Positions 41,771 to 50,412 of a stretch of 64,000 nt of DNA are shown here, one piece after another (within the stretch, counting starts at the first letter, position 1; each line of letters starts with the position of its first letter). Under the pieces are notes generated by a model. The model saw only the letters and a list, made by a program, of their open reading frames with translations, was not told the DNA's origin and did not search any database. Source of the stretch: Trichomonas vaginalis G3 (taxonomy: Eukaryota; Parabasalia; Trichomonadida; Trichomonadidae); contig NC_067204.1 in the NCBI RefSeq assembly GCF_026262505.1, positions 17,834,165-17,898,164 of the forward strand. Reading direction: 5' to 3'. Made by a program: the position numbers and the translations under genes.

Positions 41771-41973
41771 AGTATGAATGTTATGTATTAGGTCATGAAC
41801 TTTGGTTGTTGCTGTTTGATGAAACAAATGAATTAGTTATGTCAGTCAAGAGAACAGAAAAATATTGTGTTAGTGAAAACTGCACCAAGTCAATAAGATT
41901 AGGTTTGCATTATGAAGATGAGTTCGATACTGTTGAAGAAGTTTTGGACAGATACTATAAGTTGCTAACTTGA
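41731..41973 (+). CDS. Small 80-aa protein overlapping the minor capsid candidate
   Basis: Starts MQQLTRELRAKNIKYECYVLG inside the previous gene (40-base overlap, different frame) and ends ...FDTVEEVLDRYYKLLT. Mixed alpha/beta composition with ELWLLLFDETNELVMSVKRTE. It has the look of a real gene because it ends exactly before the convergent gap. After it, the mini-hairpins GGCGCAAAGCGCC and GGGCTCAAAGAGCCC occur (41988-42024). Function is unknown. Confidence 0.55.
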   Translation: MQQLTRELRAKNIKYECYVLGHELWLLLFDETNELVMSVKRTEKYCVSENCTKSIRLGLHYEDEFDTVEEVLDRYYKLLT

Positions 41974-42033
41974 AATTTTTTTGACTGACGGCGCAAAGCG
42001 CCAAGATGGGCTCAAAGAGCCCTCCTGACTGCT

Positions 42034-42675
42034 TTAATTTACTAAAACATATTTCAAACAAAGTTTATATTCTGTTGAAAGTTTTGTATATTCATTCGAA
42101 TATTTATACTTAAACTCAACTCCTGTAGTTCCTGGTGTTTCAATGATGCGGATGTTACCTATTTTCATGAATAGTGGAGTTTGACCACAGCATTCGATTT
42201 CAGGGTCGAGATAGTCAATGACACATTGTTTCCCTGTTATTCGTGAGATAACATTTTCAAGGTCCTCCTTTGTTAGAATTATTTGGTTCTTGCTTATAAG
42301 GTTTGTCAAAAGCTTCTTATCGTCTTTGAGTAAAATTGTTTGGTATAACTGAAGAAGGTAATGGTCTACGTTATCTGAAGAATTTGTTTGAACATTTGTG
42401 TAAGGATTGTCGTTGGCTTCTCTTGAAAGAATTTGGTCCAGTGGTGGATACTCTAACTTAACATCTGATGTAGCGTTAGCGTTTGAAGCTGTGTTTAAAT
42501 TCACGGCGCCATGCTCCAAGACCGAAGGTCCCGACTTAAGTTCTGGTTCTTTTTCTTTCAAACACTCCGAACTATAGTTCTTTATGACAATATTGTTTGT
42601 CGTTCGTGAGTCAACATTTGATGTTGGTTCAATTGGAACATTAACGGCACCAGCTAAGATGGATTTGCTTCTCAT
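42034..42675 (-). CDS. Conserved Maverick accessory protein (homologue of 8010-8590)
   Basis: 213 residues, intact. The N-terminal ~95 residues are disordered-looking and rich in S, N, T and P. The C-terminal ~115 residues form the conserved part: LLTNLISKNQIILTKEDLENV, then IECCGQTPLFMKIGNIRIIETPGT, then LCLKYVLVN, parallel to the E1 protein. A Cys-Cys-Gly motif is shared. It is divergent from 42701. Conserved linkage with capsid and ATPase genes argues for a virion or assembly role, which is inferred. Confidence 0.6.
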   Translation of the reverse strand: MRSKSILAGAVNVPIEPTSNVDSRTTNNIVIKNYSSECLKEKEPELKSGPSVLEHGAVNLNTASNANATSDVKLEYPPLDQILSREANDNPYTNVQTNSSDNVDHYLLQLYQTILLKDDKKLLTNLISKNQIILTKEDLENVISRITGKQCVIDYLDPEIECCGQTPLFMKIGNIRIIETPGTTGVEFKYKYSNEYTKLSTEYKLCLKYVLVN

Positions 42676-42700
42676 TTCATATAGAATAAAAACCTTTTAT

Positions 42701-43102
42701 ATGTATGAAATGAACAATATACTCGACAAGGGTTTGAATGTAAAGCTAACGAATGAAAATATTGTTGAATTCACTGAGACAGGTGCTGTGTATAAAGATG
42801 TAGAACTACTGAACAAAAGAGCTAAGGGAAGAAGCAGGAACATGAACAAAGGGTAGAAGCCTATAAAAATTTATGTCAATGATGGCTCAGGAGGTTCAAA
42901 CATAAAGTATGCAGAAAGTTATAGAGTTTATGCTCTCAAAGGTGAAAAGCCTTCATTTAAGAACAGCTATTCTAACGCATATCCTCAAAAGCTAACGGAT
43001 GGGGAAGTGGATGATATGAATGACAGCAAAAATATTAACAGAAATGGCGACAGAGATGCATGGAATTTGTTTACCATCAGTCAATTGAAGGTTAAACTTT
43101 AA
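42701..43102 (+). pseudogene. Small gene with in-frame TAG
   Basis: The frame MYEMNNILDKGLNVKLTNE at 42701 meets TAG at 42854-42856 and then stays open in the same frame for 81 more codons to TAA at 43102 (KPIKIYVNDGSGGSN through ISQLKVKL). The extended product would be about 132 residues. The end overlaps the convergent ATPase stop by four bases, as expected for the true gene end. No family is recognised. The TAG is a nonsense mutation or, less likely, a readthrough site. Confidence 0.6.
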
Positions 43103-43986
43103 AACAATGTTGGTCGTTCCCATGGAATATTTTTGACTTTAATGGTATTAGTCATGATATGAATCTCAAGGTATGAACGAGGAGAGATGAGAGACTTATA
43201 TGCTTCCCAAATTTCTTCAAAAGGTAATGTTATACCTGAGTGTTTCCAAATGAGTTCAATATCATAACGTGAGAAACCTTGAAAGATAACGAAGTCAGTT
43301 ATGAGACGTTTTATGTTTAAAGCTAAAAACCTCCATGTTTGCATAAGTATTGCTACAGTTAAGTGGTAATGTCTGACTTTAGTAATGATGTTAGCTAATG
43401 GTGAGTCTGGTTTTGACACTAAACCTTTTCCAGCGAAGTCGTCGCAAACGAGCAGAGTGTTTGAAGGATACTTTTTGAAGGGGTATTTTGAAAGTTTTGA
43501 CAGAATGTAGTTTGTCAGTCGTTTCATATCGTAAACTCCTGAGTATTGACGTAAGTGGTGTTTGTCAATAATTCTTTCCATCTCCTCAGAAGTCTTTTGC
43601 ATTCCTGACTGTATAAATTCAACGATGGCATAATATTTCCTCTTACGTCGAATGTAACGTTGAAGAAATTCAATGAGTTCACTGTCTGGAACTTTAACGA
43701 CAGAGGCTTGAACTTTTGACATAAATGTTTTCGCTGTTGAATCCATAGAGTCTGAAGTTGCTGATATAATGATTTGGTCATAGTAAGAGTCGTTTCCTAA
43801 ACGCTCTGTTATGAGTATATGACGAATGAGGTTAAATGTCTTACCTGAACCCATCTTTCCACAATAGAAATAAACACCATTTGAACAGAACTCATAGTCC
43901 TTACTGAAAGGAAGAATAAGAGAAGAGTTAAGTTTGTCTGTAGTTTCATTCATGTCTTCATCTACGTCATGTATTAAATGCTTCAT
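43099..43986 (-). CDS. A32/FtsK-HerA type genome packaging ATPase
   Basis: 295 residues, intact. Walker A YFYCGKMGSGKTF at about 40-52; Walker B NTLLVCDDFAG near 180; a sensor-like VAILMQTWRFL segment at about 215. This is the layout of the Polinton/poxvirus A32 packaging ATPase, which pumps DNA into preformed capsids. The broken E1 homologue is at 3857-4731. It is divergent from 44003 with 16 bases between starts, sharing TTTTATCTCC. Confidence 0.85.
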   Translation of the reverse strand: MKHLIHDVDEDMNETTDKLNSSLILPFSKDYEFCSNGVYFYCGKMGSGKTFNLIRHILITERLGNDSYYDQIIISATSDSMDSTAKTFMSKVQASVVKVPDSELIEFLQRYIRRKRKYYAIVEFIQSGMQKTSEEMERIIDKHHLRQYSGVYDMKRLTNYILSKLSKYPFKKYPSNTLLVCDDFAGKGLVSKPDSPLANIITKVRHYHLTVAILMQTWRFLALNIKRLITDFVIFQGFSRYDIELIWKHSGITLPFEEIWEAYKSLISPRSYLEIHIMTNTIKVKNIPWERPTLF

Positions 43987-44002
43987 TTTATCTCCATTAA
44001 AA

Positions 44003-44884
44003 ATGCAAGTCAGAGATATTCAGAACATAGCACCGAGTCTAACTGACAAGAGTATAAAGATATACTATGAACATGTTATGATGAAACCAACCAAAATTCA
44101 AGAAAGTCAGTATACTTATGAATATCCAAGACACTGGGTAGAGTATGTAGGAGGTGAGAAAGCTATTGAAATCAGACAGGTTCGAAGTATTCCAGCAGGA
44201 AGAACAATATTATTGAAGAACTTTAATGTTTTGAGGTATAATGATGAAACAAAGAAGCAAGATAGTTTTCCTGTTGCTGTGTATGTGAACTTAGATACAG
44301 GAGATGACATGAAAGTTTTTAACACAAAGCTTCAAACGGTAGTGAGAGAACAACTGACTGCGGAAGGACATCCATTACCTTCAGAAGTTACCATAGCATA
44401 TAATTTTGAAACAAACTCAATAGATTTTAAAGTCGTCTCTGCAAAGAAGTCAGGTTTTACATTTAATGAAGCAGATGTATATTCGAATGAAAACTTCAAA
44501 GCTATTGCATGGTTAGATAATGACGATTGCTTTAAGAAAATATTTAAATACAGTGACTCAACGATGTCAATAGATGACCTTCGTGGAATGTTACCATCGA
44601 CGTTTACAGTAGAAGGTTCAGCAGGATTGCTTACAAGATTGTCAATTGGTGGTATTTGGTCTCGTGAGAACATTGTTATAAAATCCAGTATAAGTGAATT
44701 TGCTGAAGAATCTATATTATGTCTTTCAAACTACATGTATTCGCCGCCGAAGCATTATAGTATAACAAACTTTGTCAGTAAGTTTAACATAAGACTTGTC
44801 GAACCTTCTTCAATGAAAGATGTTGTGCTACCTAAAGATGGAAAGGATGGACTCATTATTGAAATGATTTTAATAGCATATTAA
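44003..44884 (+). CDS. Conserved Maverick protein, paralogue of 28702-29559
   Basis: 293 residues from ATG 44003 (MQVRDIQNIAPSLTDK), preferred to an upstream ATG at 43934 that lies inside the divergent ATPase. YPRHWVEYVGGEKAIEI near residue 35 and SIGGIWSRENIVI near 215 correspond to the 28702 protein. The end has FNIRLVEPSSMKDVVLPKDG. Beta-rich; likely a virion component by position. It is joined to the next gene as TAA-ATG without a gap. Confidence 0.6.
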   Translation: MQVRDIQNIAPSLTDKSIKIYYEHVMMKPTKIQESQYTYEYPRHWVEYVGGEKAIEIRQVRSIPAGRTILLKNFNVLRYNDETKKQDSFPVAVYVNLDTGDDMKVFNTKLQTVVREQLTAEGHPLPSEVTIAYNFETNSIDFKVVSAKKSGFTFNEADVYSNENFKAIAWLDNDDCFKKIFKYSDSTMSIDDLRGMLPSTFTVEGSAGLLTRLSIGGIWSRENIVIKSSISEFAEESILCLSNYMYSPPKHYSITNFVSKFNIRLVEPSSMKDVVLPKDGKDGLIIEMILIAY

Positions 44885-45109
44885 ATGAGCTTGTTCTTGA
44901 AGGTCATTCATGATGAAATAACTGTTGTAGAAGATGTTAGCAATTGTTCAGACATTTTGAAGCGTATAGATGAGATAAGAAAGAAGTTAGATAGACCGCA
45001 AAGCTGTGAGGGCGAAGCCCGTGAGAACGCTTATGTTTCATTGACTTTCTCCAGTAACGAGAACTTTTATGAGATAATATTGAAGAGAGATGATTTTAAT
45101 ATGGTGTAA
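44885..45109 (+). CDS. Small 74-aa protein, butt-joined to both neighbours
   Basis: Starts MSLFLKVIHDEITVVEDVSN immediately after the stop of the previous gene and ends immediately before the next ATG (TAA-ATG at both junctions). Contains an I-L-K-R-I-D-E-I-R-K helix and a beta segment AYVSLTFSSNENFYEIIL. A GGGCGAAGCCC-type mini-hairpin (about 45010-45025) lies within the coding region. Function is unknown. Confidence 0.55.
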   Translation: MSLFLKVIHDEITVVEDVSNCSDILKRIDEIRKKLDRPQSCEGEARENAYVSLTFSSNENFYEIILKRDDFNMV

Positions 45110-45648
45110 ATGGTAGCTTGGGCAGCTTTAGGCGCAATGGGAACAAAAGCATTAGCATTTGGAGCAAAAGCACTTGGAGCTTATGACGCAGTAAATAAAA
45201 TGAGTGGAGGAAGGGTTTCAAAGACATTAGATGCAAATAAAGGGAAGATTGGAGGCTGGGTTGCAAAGAAGTTAAGATTAAATAAAATAGGGCTCATAAA
45301 TAAAGCATCCAATTTGGTTGCGACTGAGTCAGAAAATGCTTTAGGAAAGGACGATGAGTTTGCAAAACACGCAAAAGACTTTAATGACCAGATGAAAGGT
45401 GAAACAATGCATTTAAATAGATTCGATGGAACTAAAAAAATGTTTCTTCTCCACCAGTAGTTCTTCCGTATGGTCCCTATGGAATGTATGGAAACCCTTA
45501 TGAACGACCATTTGACCCATTGACTGGTGGAAGTAACTGGTATCATTACGGCCGAAGAAGAAAGACAGTCAAGTTGGAGACAGATGTTAAGAAAGCAACT
45601 AAAGAAACCAAGGAAGAGAGTTATAAAGCAATGAATTCAACAGGGTAG
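45110..45648 (+). pseudogene. Gly/Ala-rich virion-type protein with frameshift in an A run
   Basis: The N-terminal ~30 residues are Ala/Gly-rich and hydrophobic (AALGAMGTKALAFGAKALGAY), followed by basic sequence (KIGGWVAKKLRLNK). The frame closes at 45460. A shift in the A7 run near 45434-45440 would open a frame continuing with a Pro/Gly/Tyr segment (YGPYGMYGNPYERP) and a K-rich end at 45648 inside the right terminal repeat. The amphipathic, Gly-rich start recalls membrane-active core proteins of DNA viruses, but no homology is claimed. Confidence 0.5.
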
Positions 45649-46000
45649 AAATGAGGTTAGATCTAACCTTCTACCCTAAATTTATTTTTGCGCTATGTTT
45701 TCATACGTGTGAAGTCGTTAGTGAGAACGTTAGTGAGAACGTTTATTTTTTCATGCACGTGCATTGTGTCGCGGGGAGTTGCCATGGGCAATGACCTGCG
45801 CACAATATATAACGTACAGAGAGGTGAGATGAGGTGGTTTATGTGATAAATACTTTACGTGGCAGAAATAGTTTAAGGTTATTAGAAATATTGCATCTGC
45901 GATGTAAAATATACGTTAGTGGTTTTGTAAAGTGTCAGATTGACATAACTTTGGTAAGATGGCGCGCAGTGCCACCGTACTGAAGATATGTATACTAACT
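45610..46000 (-). repeat. Right terminal inverted repeat of E2
   Basis: 391 bases, inverted copy of 25150-25576, ending ...GATATGTATACTAACT. It contains the cassette palindrome (45642-45677) and a shorter CGTTAGTGAGAA minisatellite than the left end. The last codons of the 45110 gene lie in it. Confidence 0.9.
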
Positions 46001-46005
46001 AGGAT
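46001..46005. repeat. Target site duplication AGGAT, right side of E2
   Basis: Direct copy of 25145-25149. The sequence then resumes GTTAGAATGTTCACGATGAAG, exactly where unit 4 was interrupted. Confidence 0.85.
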
Positions 46006-47697
46006 GTTAGAATGTTCACGATGAAGACGTTCTGAAAGAATGTTGAAGATGTCAATTACTGCATAAAAACAACGTGTTGAAATAAAAACAACTAAAACAG
46101 AACAAAAGTGATTGAAAAAAAGTGGATCCATGTGACTTAACTAACAAAGACATGTATAATAAACTTCGTCGATACAAATAAATTTATGGAAGAAAAACAT
46201 GATCTTAGAAATCTTCTCACAAAGATACTTGTCAAGTTCGATAATTTCAAGTGCACTGAAGAAAATGTTGCAAATAGATGAAACACATTCTTTGATGTTT
46301 TCAAGTTCATCAAGTGAGTTCTTGTTTGTAAGTAATGAAACACAAATGTCAATACCACAGAAGACTGATGTAGAGTCTGAAAGAAGACTAAAAACAACTG
46401 GACAAACTAAGCTAACAACAAAACTGTGGAATTATGAAAATTTAGACAATGATACAAAACACGAAAAAATGATACAATACAATGTGTGATTAATGTAAAA
46501 TTGTTTTAAAAGACAAACAAGTGTAGATAAAAAAATAATCTAAAACATCTACAAAACTATGTGGAGAAAGTTTGACAAGACAGAAAAGAATGTCGGTAAT
46601 GAATTCGTTGTTGATGTTGTCACAAACAACGTTGATCATAGAAATAACTGATAAAATAGTAGAATCTCGAAAGAAAAGTTCAATATGTGAAAGTGTGTAA
46701 AAAAAATTAAAATAAAAAATGAATGAGTAATCGTAGTCAAGTGACTCTGAAACAATAGTTGGTGAAAAATCGGACTCGTACTCAATCAAGTACTTGAACT
46801 ACTGAGAAAGAGAAAATTCGTTAGATTGTGGAATAGAACAGTCAAAAAACATATTGGTTGTAATGACTAAGGATGAAAGTAAGAATGAAAAGTGATGAAT
46901 ATTTAATGTAACTATGAAAGATAAATCTCTTTGAAAACATAAACTGATGTTTGAAACAAAGGAATAATTGATTAAAATGTTAACAAATAATGAACAAATA
47001 GAATCTTCGTAGTTAATGAATTCAATGTATGAAATAAAATAATGAGAAAATGTTTCGATTTTGTCGTCATCAAGTAAATAGTGGCTGATGCATGAAAGGA
47101 CATGAACTTCGGAATCAAAGATGAAGTAACAATCTGTAAATTATTGATAAAGATATTCTTATTCTTATTATTAGTAGTTCTGACTGAGAAAGTCTTCAAG
47201 AAAAAGTAAACGCTTTAATTCTAAAGCCAAATGTTGTGAGAATGAAGAAAGTGTAACGCAGTTGTATTCGATATGAGGAAGAGGACACATTTAGGCAACG
47301 AAAGAAAAGTGATTCTGTAAAAGGTTGAAAGAGTCTCATTTAAACATGCAAAGTGATTGTACATGGTAATAATGCGAATATTGGAAGGGTTTCATTATTA
47401 TTTCTTGTTGTAAGCACTCTTTGTAAAAAGTTGTTAAGTTTTCGTCACAAATTTTTGTTTGATTAAAATATCGGATAATATGCTCGATGTATTGACTTTT
47501 AATTCAAGATCTAATGAACTGTTGAACACGTTTATTAAAAACTCGAAAATTACTGGTGAATATATTTGATTATCTATGCAAAGTGTTATAACTGAGATAC
47601 ATTAATTATAATACTGAGAACCTAATGACAAAATGTCTTTAACTTGAAGAAAAGAATCTTTTATCCTTAAATTTCGACGTTTTTTAAACAATTTGAC
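46006..47697 (-). pseudogene. Helical-repeat protein remnant, unit 4, part right of the Maverick
   Basis: Continuation of the remnant cut at 25149, with the same fragments as in other units (FLVFFQTLHQSSVVL, IEYESDFSPTIVSES, FSVRTTNNKNKNIF, and so on). Its N-terminal piece is more broken: a T is missing near 47460 relative to other units. Confidence 0.55.
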
Positions 47698-47965
47698 TGA
47701 TTTTTATATATTCAAAATTGATGAGTTTTGTAATGTAATATTAATTTGTAAAAATCAGATGAAGTTTTGTCAATAACGTTTCCAAATTTTTCGGGTTCGA
47801 GAAAGGGACAAACTATCCAGTGTCACTTTTCAAAGGAATAAAAAAAATAATAAAGATGAAATAATAACATGAAATCTTATATAAATATATTAAATTAAAT
47901 GAATTAAGCAGTTTACAGTTATATATATTTAATGAGAGACAATATCTAGTTCTATGGTAGAAATG

Positions 47966-48340
47966 ACTCTTAGACTCAAATAAGTAACACAGATAGAAAG
48001 TACTCAGTATAACAATTATATATGTACACTCAAAGTTAGTCGCTGCTAAAATCTTTACCTTGCACTTCGGGAAAATCTGACAAATGGCTCTTAGACTCAA
48101 ATAAGTAACACAGATAGAAAGTACTCAGTATAACAATTATATATGTACACTCAAAGTTAGTCGCTGCTAAAATCTTAACCTTGCACTTCGGGAAAATCTG
48201 ACAAATGGCTCTTAGACTCAAATAAGTAACACAGATAGAAAGTACTCAGTATAACAATTATATATGTACACTCAAAGTTAGTCGCTGCTAAAATCTTAAC
48301 CTTGCATTTCGGGAAAATCTGACAAATGGCTCTTAGACTT
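47966..48340. repeat. 121-bp tandem repeat inside the MULE
   Basis: Three copies of a 121-base unit starting CTCTTAGACTCAAATAAG (47967, 48088, 48209), with a fourth start at 48330. Copies differ at few positions. They contain ACTTCGGGAAAATCTGAC near each end. No coding function is seen; predicted minus ORFs are repeat translations. Confidence 0.9.
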
Positions 48341-48482
48341 GTTTTGATAATTAATTCTTCAATTATATTATAATTTATAACAAATTTCCTCAAACTATCT
48401 GTATGTCATTCAATTCCCGGCCACTACATTCAATGATGGACCATTTCCTTCAAATTTTGAAATACCTTATTCAATTTGTTGT

Positions 48483-50164
48483 ATGGAGCCCGTGATATTC
48501 AACACTATGGAGCTCCTCCAGTTTGGTATCCAAGAAGAGATAAAAGCTAGCATGGCTACTCTCAAAAATGCAGGAAAGAATACTCCACGATCGAATACAA
48601 ATGTAAGTATCCACAATGTCAAGCTAAATTCAAAGTCCGGATAATAGATCAAGATAAATATGAACTACTAATCCACTCTGACTCTCATGATCATTCTGCA
48701 CCTCCGAAATCAACAAAAACAATATCCTCATTATTTGTCAGAAATTATCTTAAACATTACTTTGAAAACAATATGAATCATGCTACAGCTCAACTTAAGT
48801 GTTTCCAAGACTTAAATATTTCATATACAGACGAAGAGTTACTTTCAATATTTGCACAAGGTCCAGATGCATTACGTAAATTTGCTCAAAGAGCTGAAAT
48901 TGTTTCCAAACGCTTTAGTTCGGATGAAAAAGTTTCTTTAGCTATCTTTGTCGAATCTGTTCAAGAAAGTTGTCCAGAAGATTTAATTGAATTTATCTCT
49001 GAGCCGGGAAAACTAGTTTTTTTATATGCACCTTTCGAAGCGAAGGCCCTTGGTCACCAAATTTCTACGTTTCACATCGATTCAACGTATAAACTTCTAA
49101 GGGCTAACACTCCATTATATGCACTCACAGGAAAAACAGAACATACTATTGTTTTTCCTTTTTTGTATTTCTTTATTTCTCCTGACACAAGCGAAAATAT
49201 TCAATATTGTGTTTGTCGTTATTTTCAATATATTAATAGAGAACCCGAGATGATAAGTATGGACTGCGCCCCACAAATAGCCGAGGCAATTGAGCGAGGT
49301 ATTCCAAACTGTCATATTCTTTGGTGTGGCGTGCATGTCCTTCGCGCCATATTAAGAAAAGCGGATAAGTTTAAATCACGAGACAATTTTGAAGAATTTT
49401 ATAATCTAATGAAATTATTAGTATTCGATACTAAAGAAGAATCTCCCGAGGAAGAACAGAACCAAGAAGAAGAAAATCCTAGAGAGGAACCAGCTCAATC
49501 TCACTTACTTCAAGCAGAAGAAATTGAAGAAGAGGAACAATATGAAGAAGAATTCATCGAAAATGAATTTCAACCTTCTCAAATCTTTTTACCACGAGAA
49601 TCTTCTGATGATCCAAACGATTCTGAATTTATTCCAGAAGAAGAAACGTTTGAAACAAGTGAAGAAGTTCCAGAGCACCTCACTCAAGAAGAAGCTGCAG
49701 ACCTAGATGCAGTTTATGATCGAATTCTTGAAATTCTTTCCACTGAACCGAAAGCCCAAAAGTACTTCGATAGGCAATGGAGGCATCATTTAGATCGTTG
49801 GAATAAGCGCTATCGCAACGGAGGTGACGCAACTAATAACGTCAGTGAGTCACATTTCAAAGTTCTCAAGCATTCTTATTTCCCAGAGAGAAGGAATATT
49901 CGATTAGACGATTTTGTTGTTGAATTATACACAACGGTTGTTCCAGCATTATTGATTAAATTTAAAGTTTAATTAATCAATAGTGATAAAGTTGTTCGTA
50001 TATTACGAAAAGCTAATGACCATGAACAAATATTGGAAAACAAAAAAGTCGAATGTTTGAAAATGCTTGAAGCAATATATTCAAGTTTGCAACAAGGATC
50101 AATAGATTCAAATCTTGTTTATTGTACTTTAAAGGTACTTTTAAAAAAGAAACAATTAATGTAA
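48483..50164 (+). pseudogene. MULE transposase, one frameshift and one stop
   Basis: The start MEPVIFNTMELLQFGIQEE at 48483 shifts frame in an A run near 48567. A zinc-finger region follows (KCKYPQCQ...HSDSHDH: Cx4C and Hx3HxH). The main ORF 48773-49972 carries the transposase core: FHIDSTYKLL with the first catalytic Asp, ISMDCAPQIAEAI with the second, and CGVHVLRAILR. An acidic insert of ~100 residues (EEEQNQEEENP and so on) and NVSESHFKVLKHSYFPERRN follow. TAA at 49970 is followed by 63 in-frame codons to 50164. FLYWCH/WRKY-GCM1 type finger plus MULE core is standard for the family; this copy is dead. Confidence 0.85.
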
Positions 50165-50252
50165 AAGATTCAAATAATTTTTTATTATTATTTTATTAAT
50201 TTTTTAAAATAAGGTTAATAAAAAGTGACACCGGATAGTTTGTCCCACACTC
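50165..50252. other. MULE right terminus, no gene
   Basis: AT-rich 3' flank and the right terminal inverted repeat of the MULE. Confidence 0.6.
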
Positions 50253-50395
50253 TTCGGGTTCAAAAATTGCTGACGGGTTCAGATGCCGATCTAATGATAA
50301 ATTTTCAAATGCACACGAAAACAATAAAATTCCTTTGAGCCATTTTTATAATCGGCTACTTTATTTTTGACATAATGGCAAAAATATTTTAATGT

Positions 50396-50412
50396 AAAAA
50401 ACCTCCGATTCT
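50396..50412. repeat. 17-bp duplication, left side of hairpin element
   Basis: AAAAAACCTCCGATTCT, repeated exactly at 51827-51843. Copy 2 of the MITE has it once at 63947-63963, continuing CACAAATGAG, which is the empty site. Confidence 0.9.

Larger units (their letters stand above)
25150..46000. mobile_element. Maverick/Polinton DNA transposon E2, 20,851 bp, complete
   Basis: Terminal inverted repeats starting AGTTAGTATACATATC bound a block with the defining Maverick genes: MCP, PolB, DDE integrase and packaging ATPase, plus a minor capsid candidate, KilA-N and fibre genes. Ends match by eye over at least 300 bases apart from minisatellite length. PolB, both fibre genes, the 42701 gene and the 45110 gene carry single frame breaks; the integrase has a substitution at a catalytic position. 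So insertion looks recent but this copy is probably non-autonomous. It split a unit of the array. Confidence 0.95.
47799..50252. mobile_element. Mutator-like element (MULE), 2,454 bp, 9-bp target duplication
   Basis: Terminal repeats GAGAAAGGGACAAACTATCC and, inverted, GAGTGTGGGACAAACTATCC, each continuing GTGTCACTTTT, are flanked by the direct repeat TTCGGGTTC (47790-47798 and 50253-50261). The second MITE copy at 63790 has a single TTCGGGTTC, the empty site. Nine-base duplications are characteristic of MULEs. It encodes a broken transposase. Confidence 0.9.

Noticed and set aside
48000-48393. Minus ORFs MSLRAICQIFPKCKV in the MULE
   Set aside because: Translations of the 121-bp tandem repeat; no independent support.
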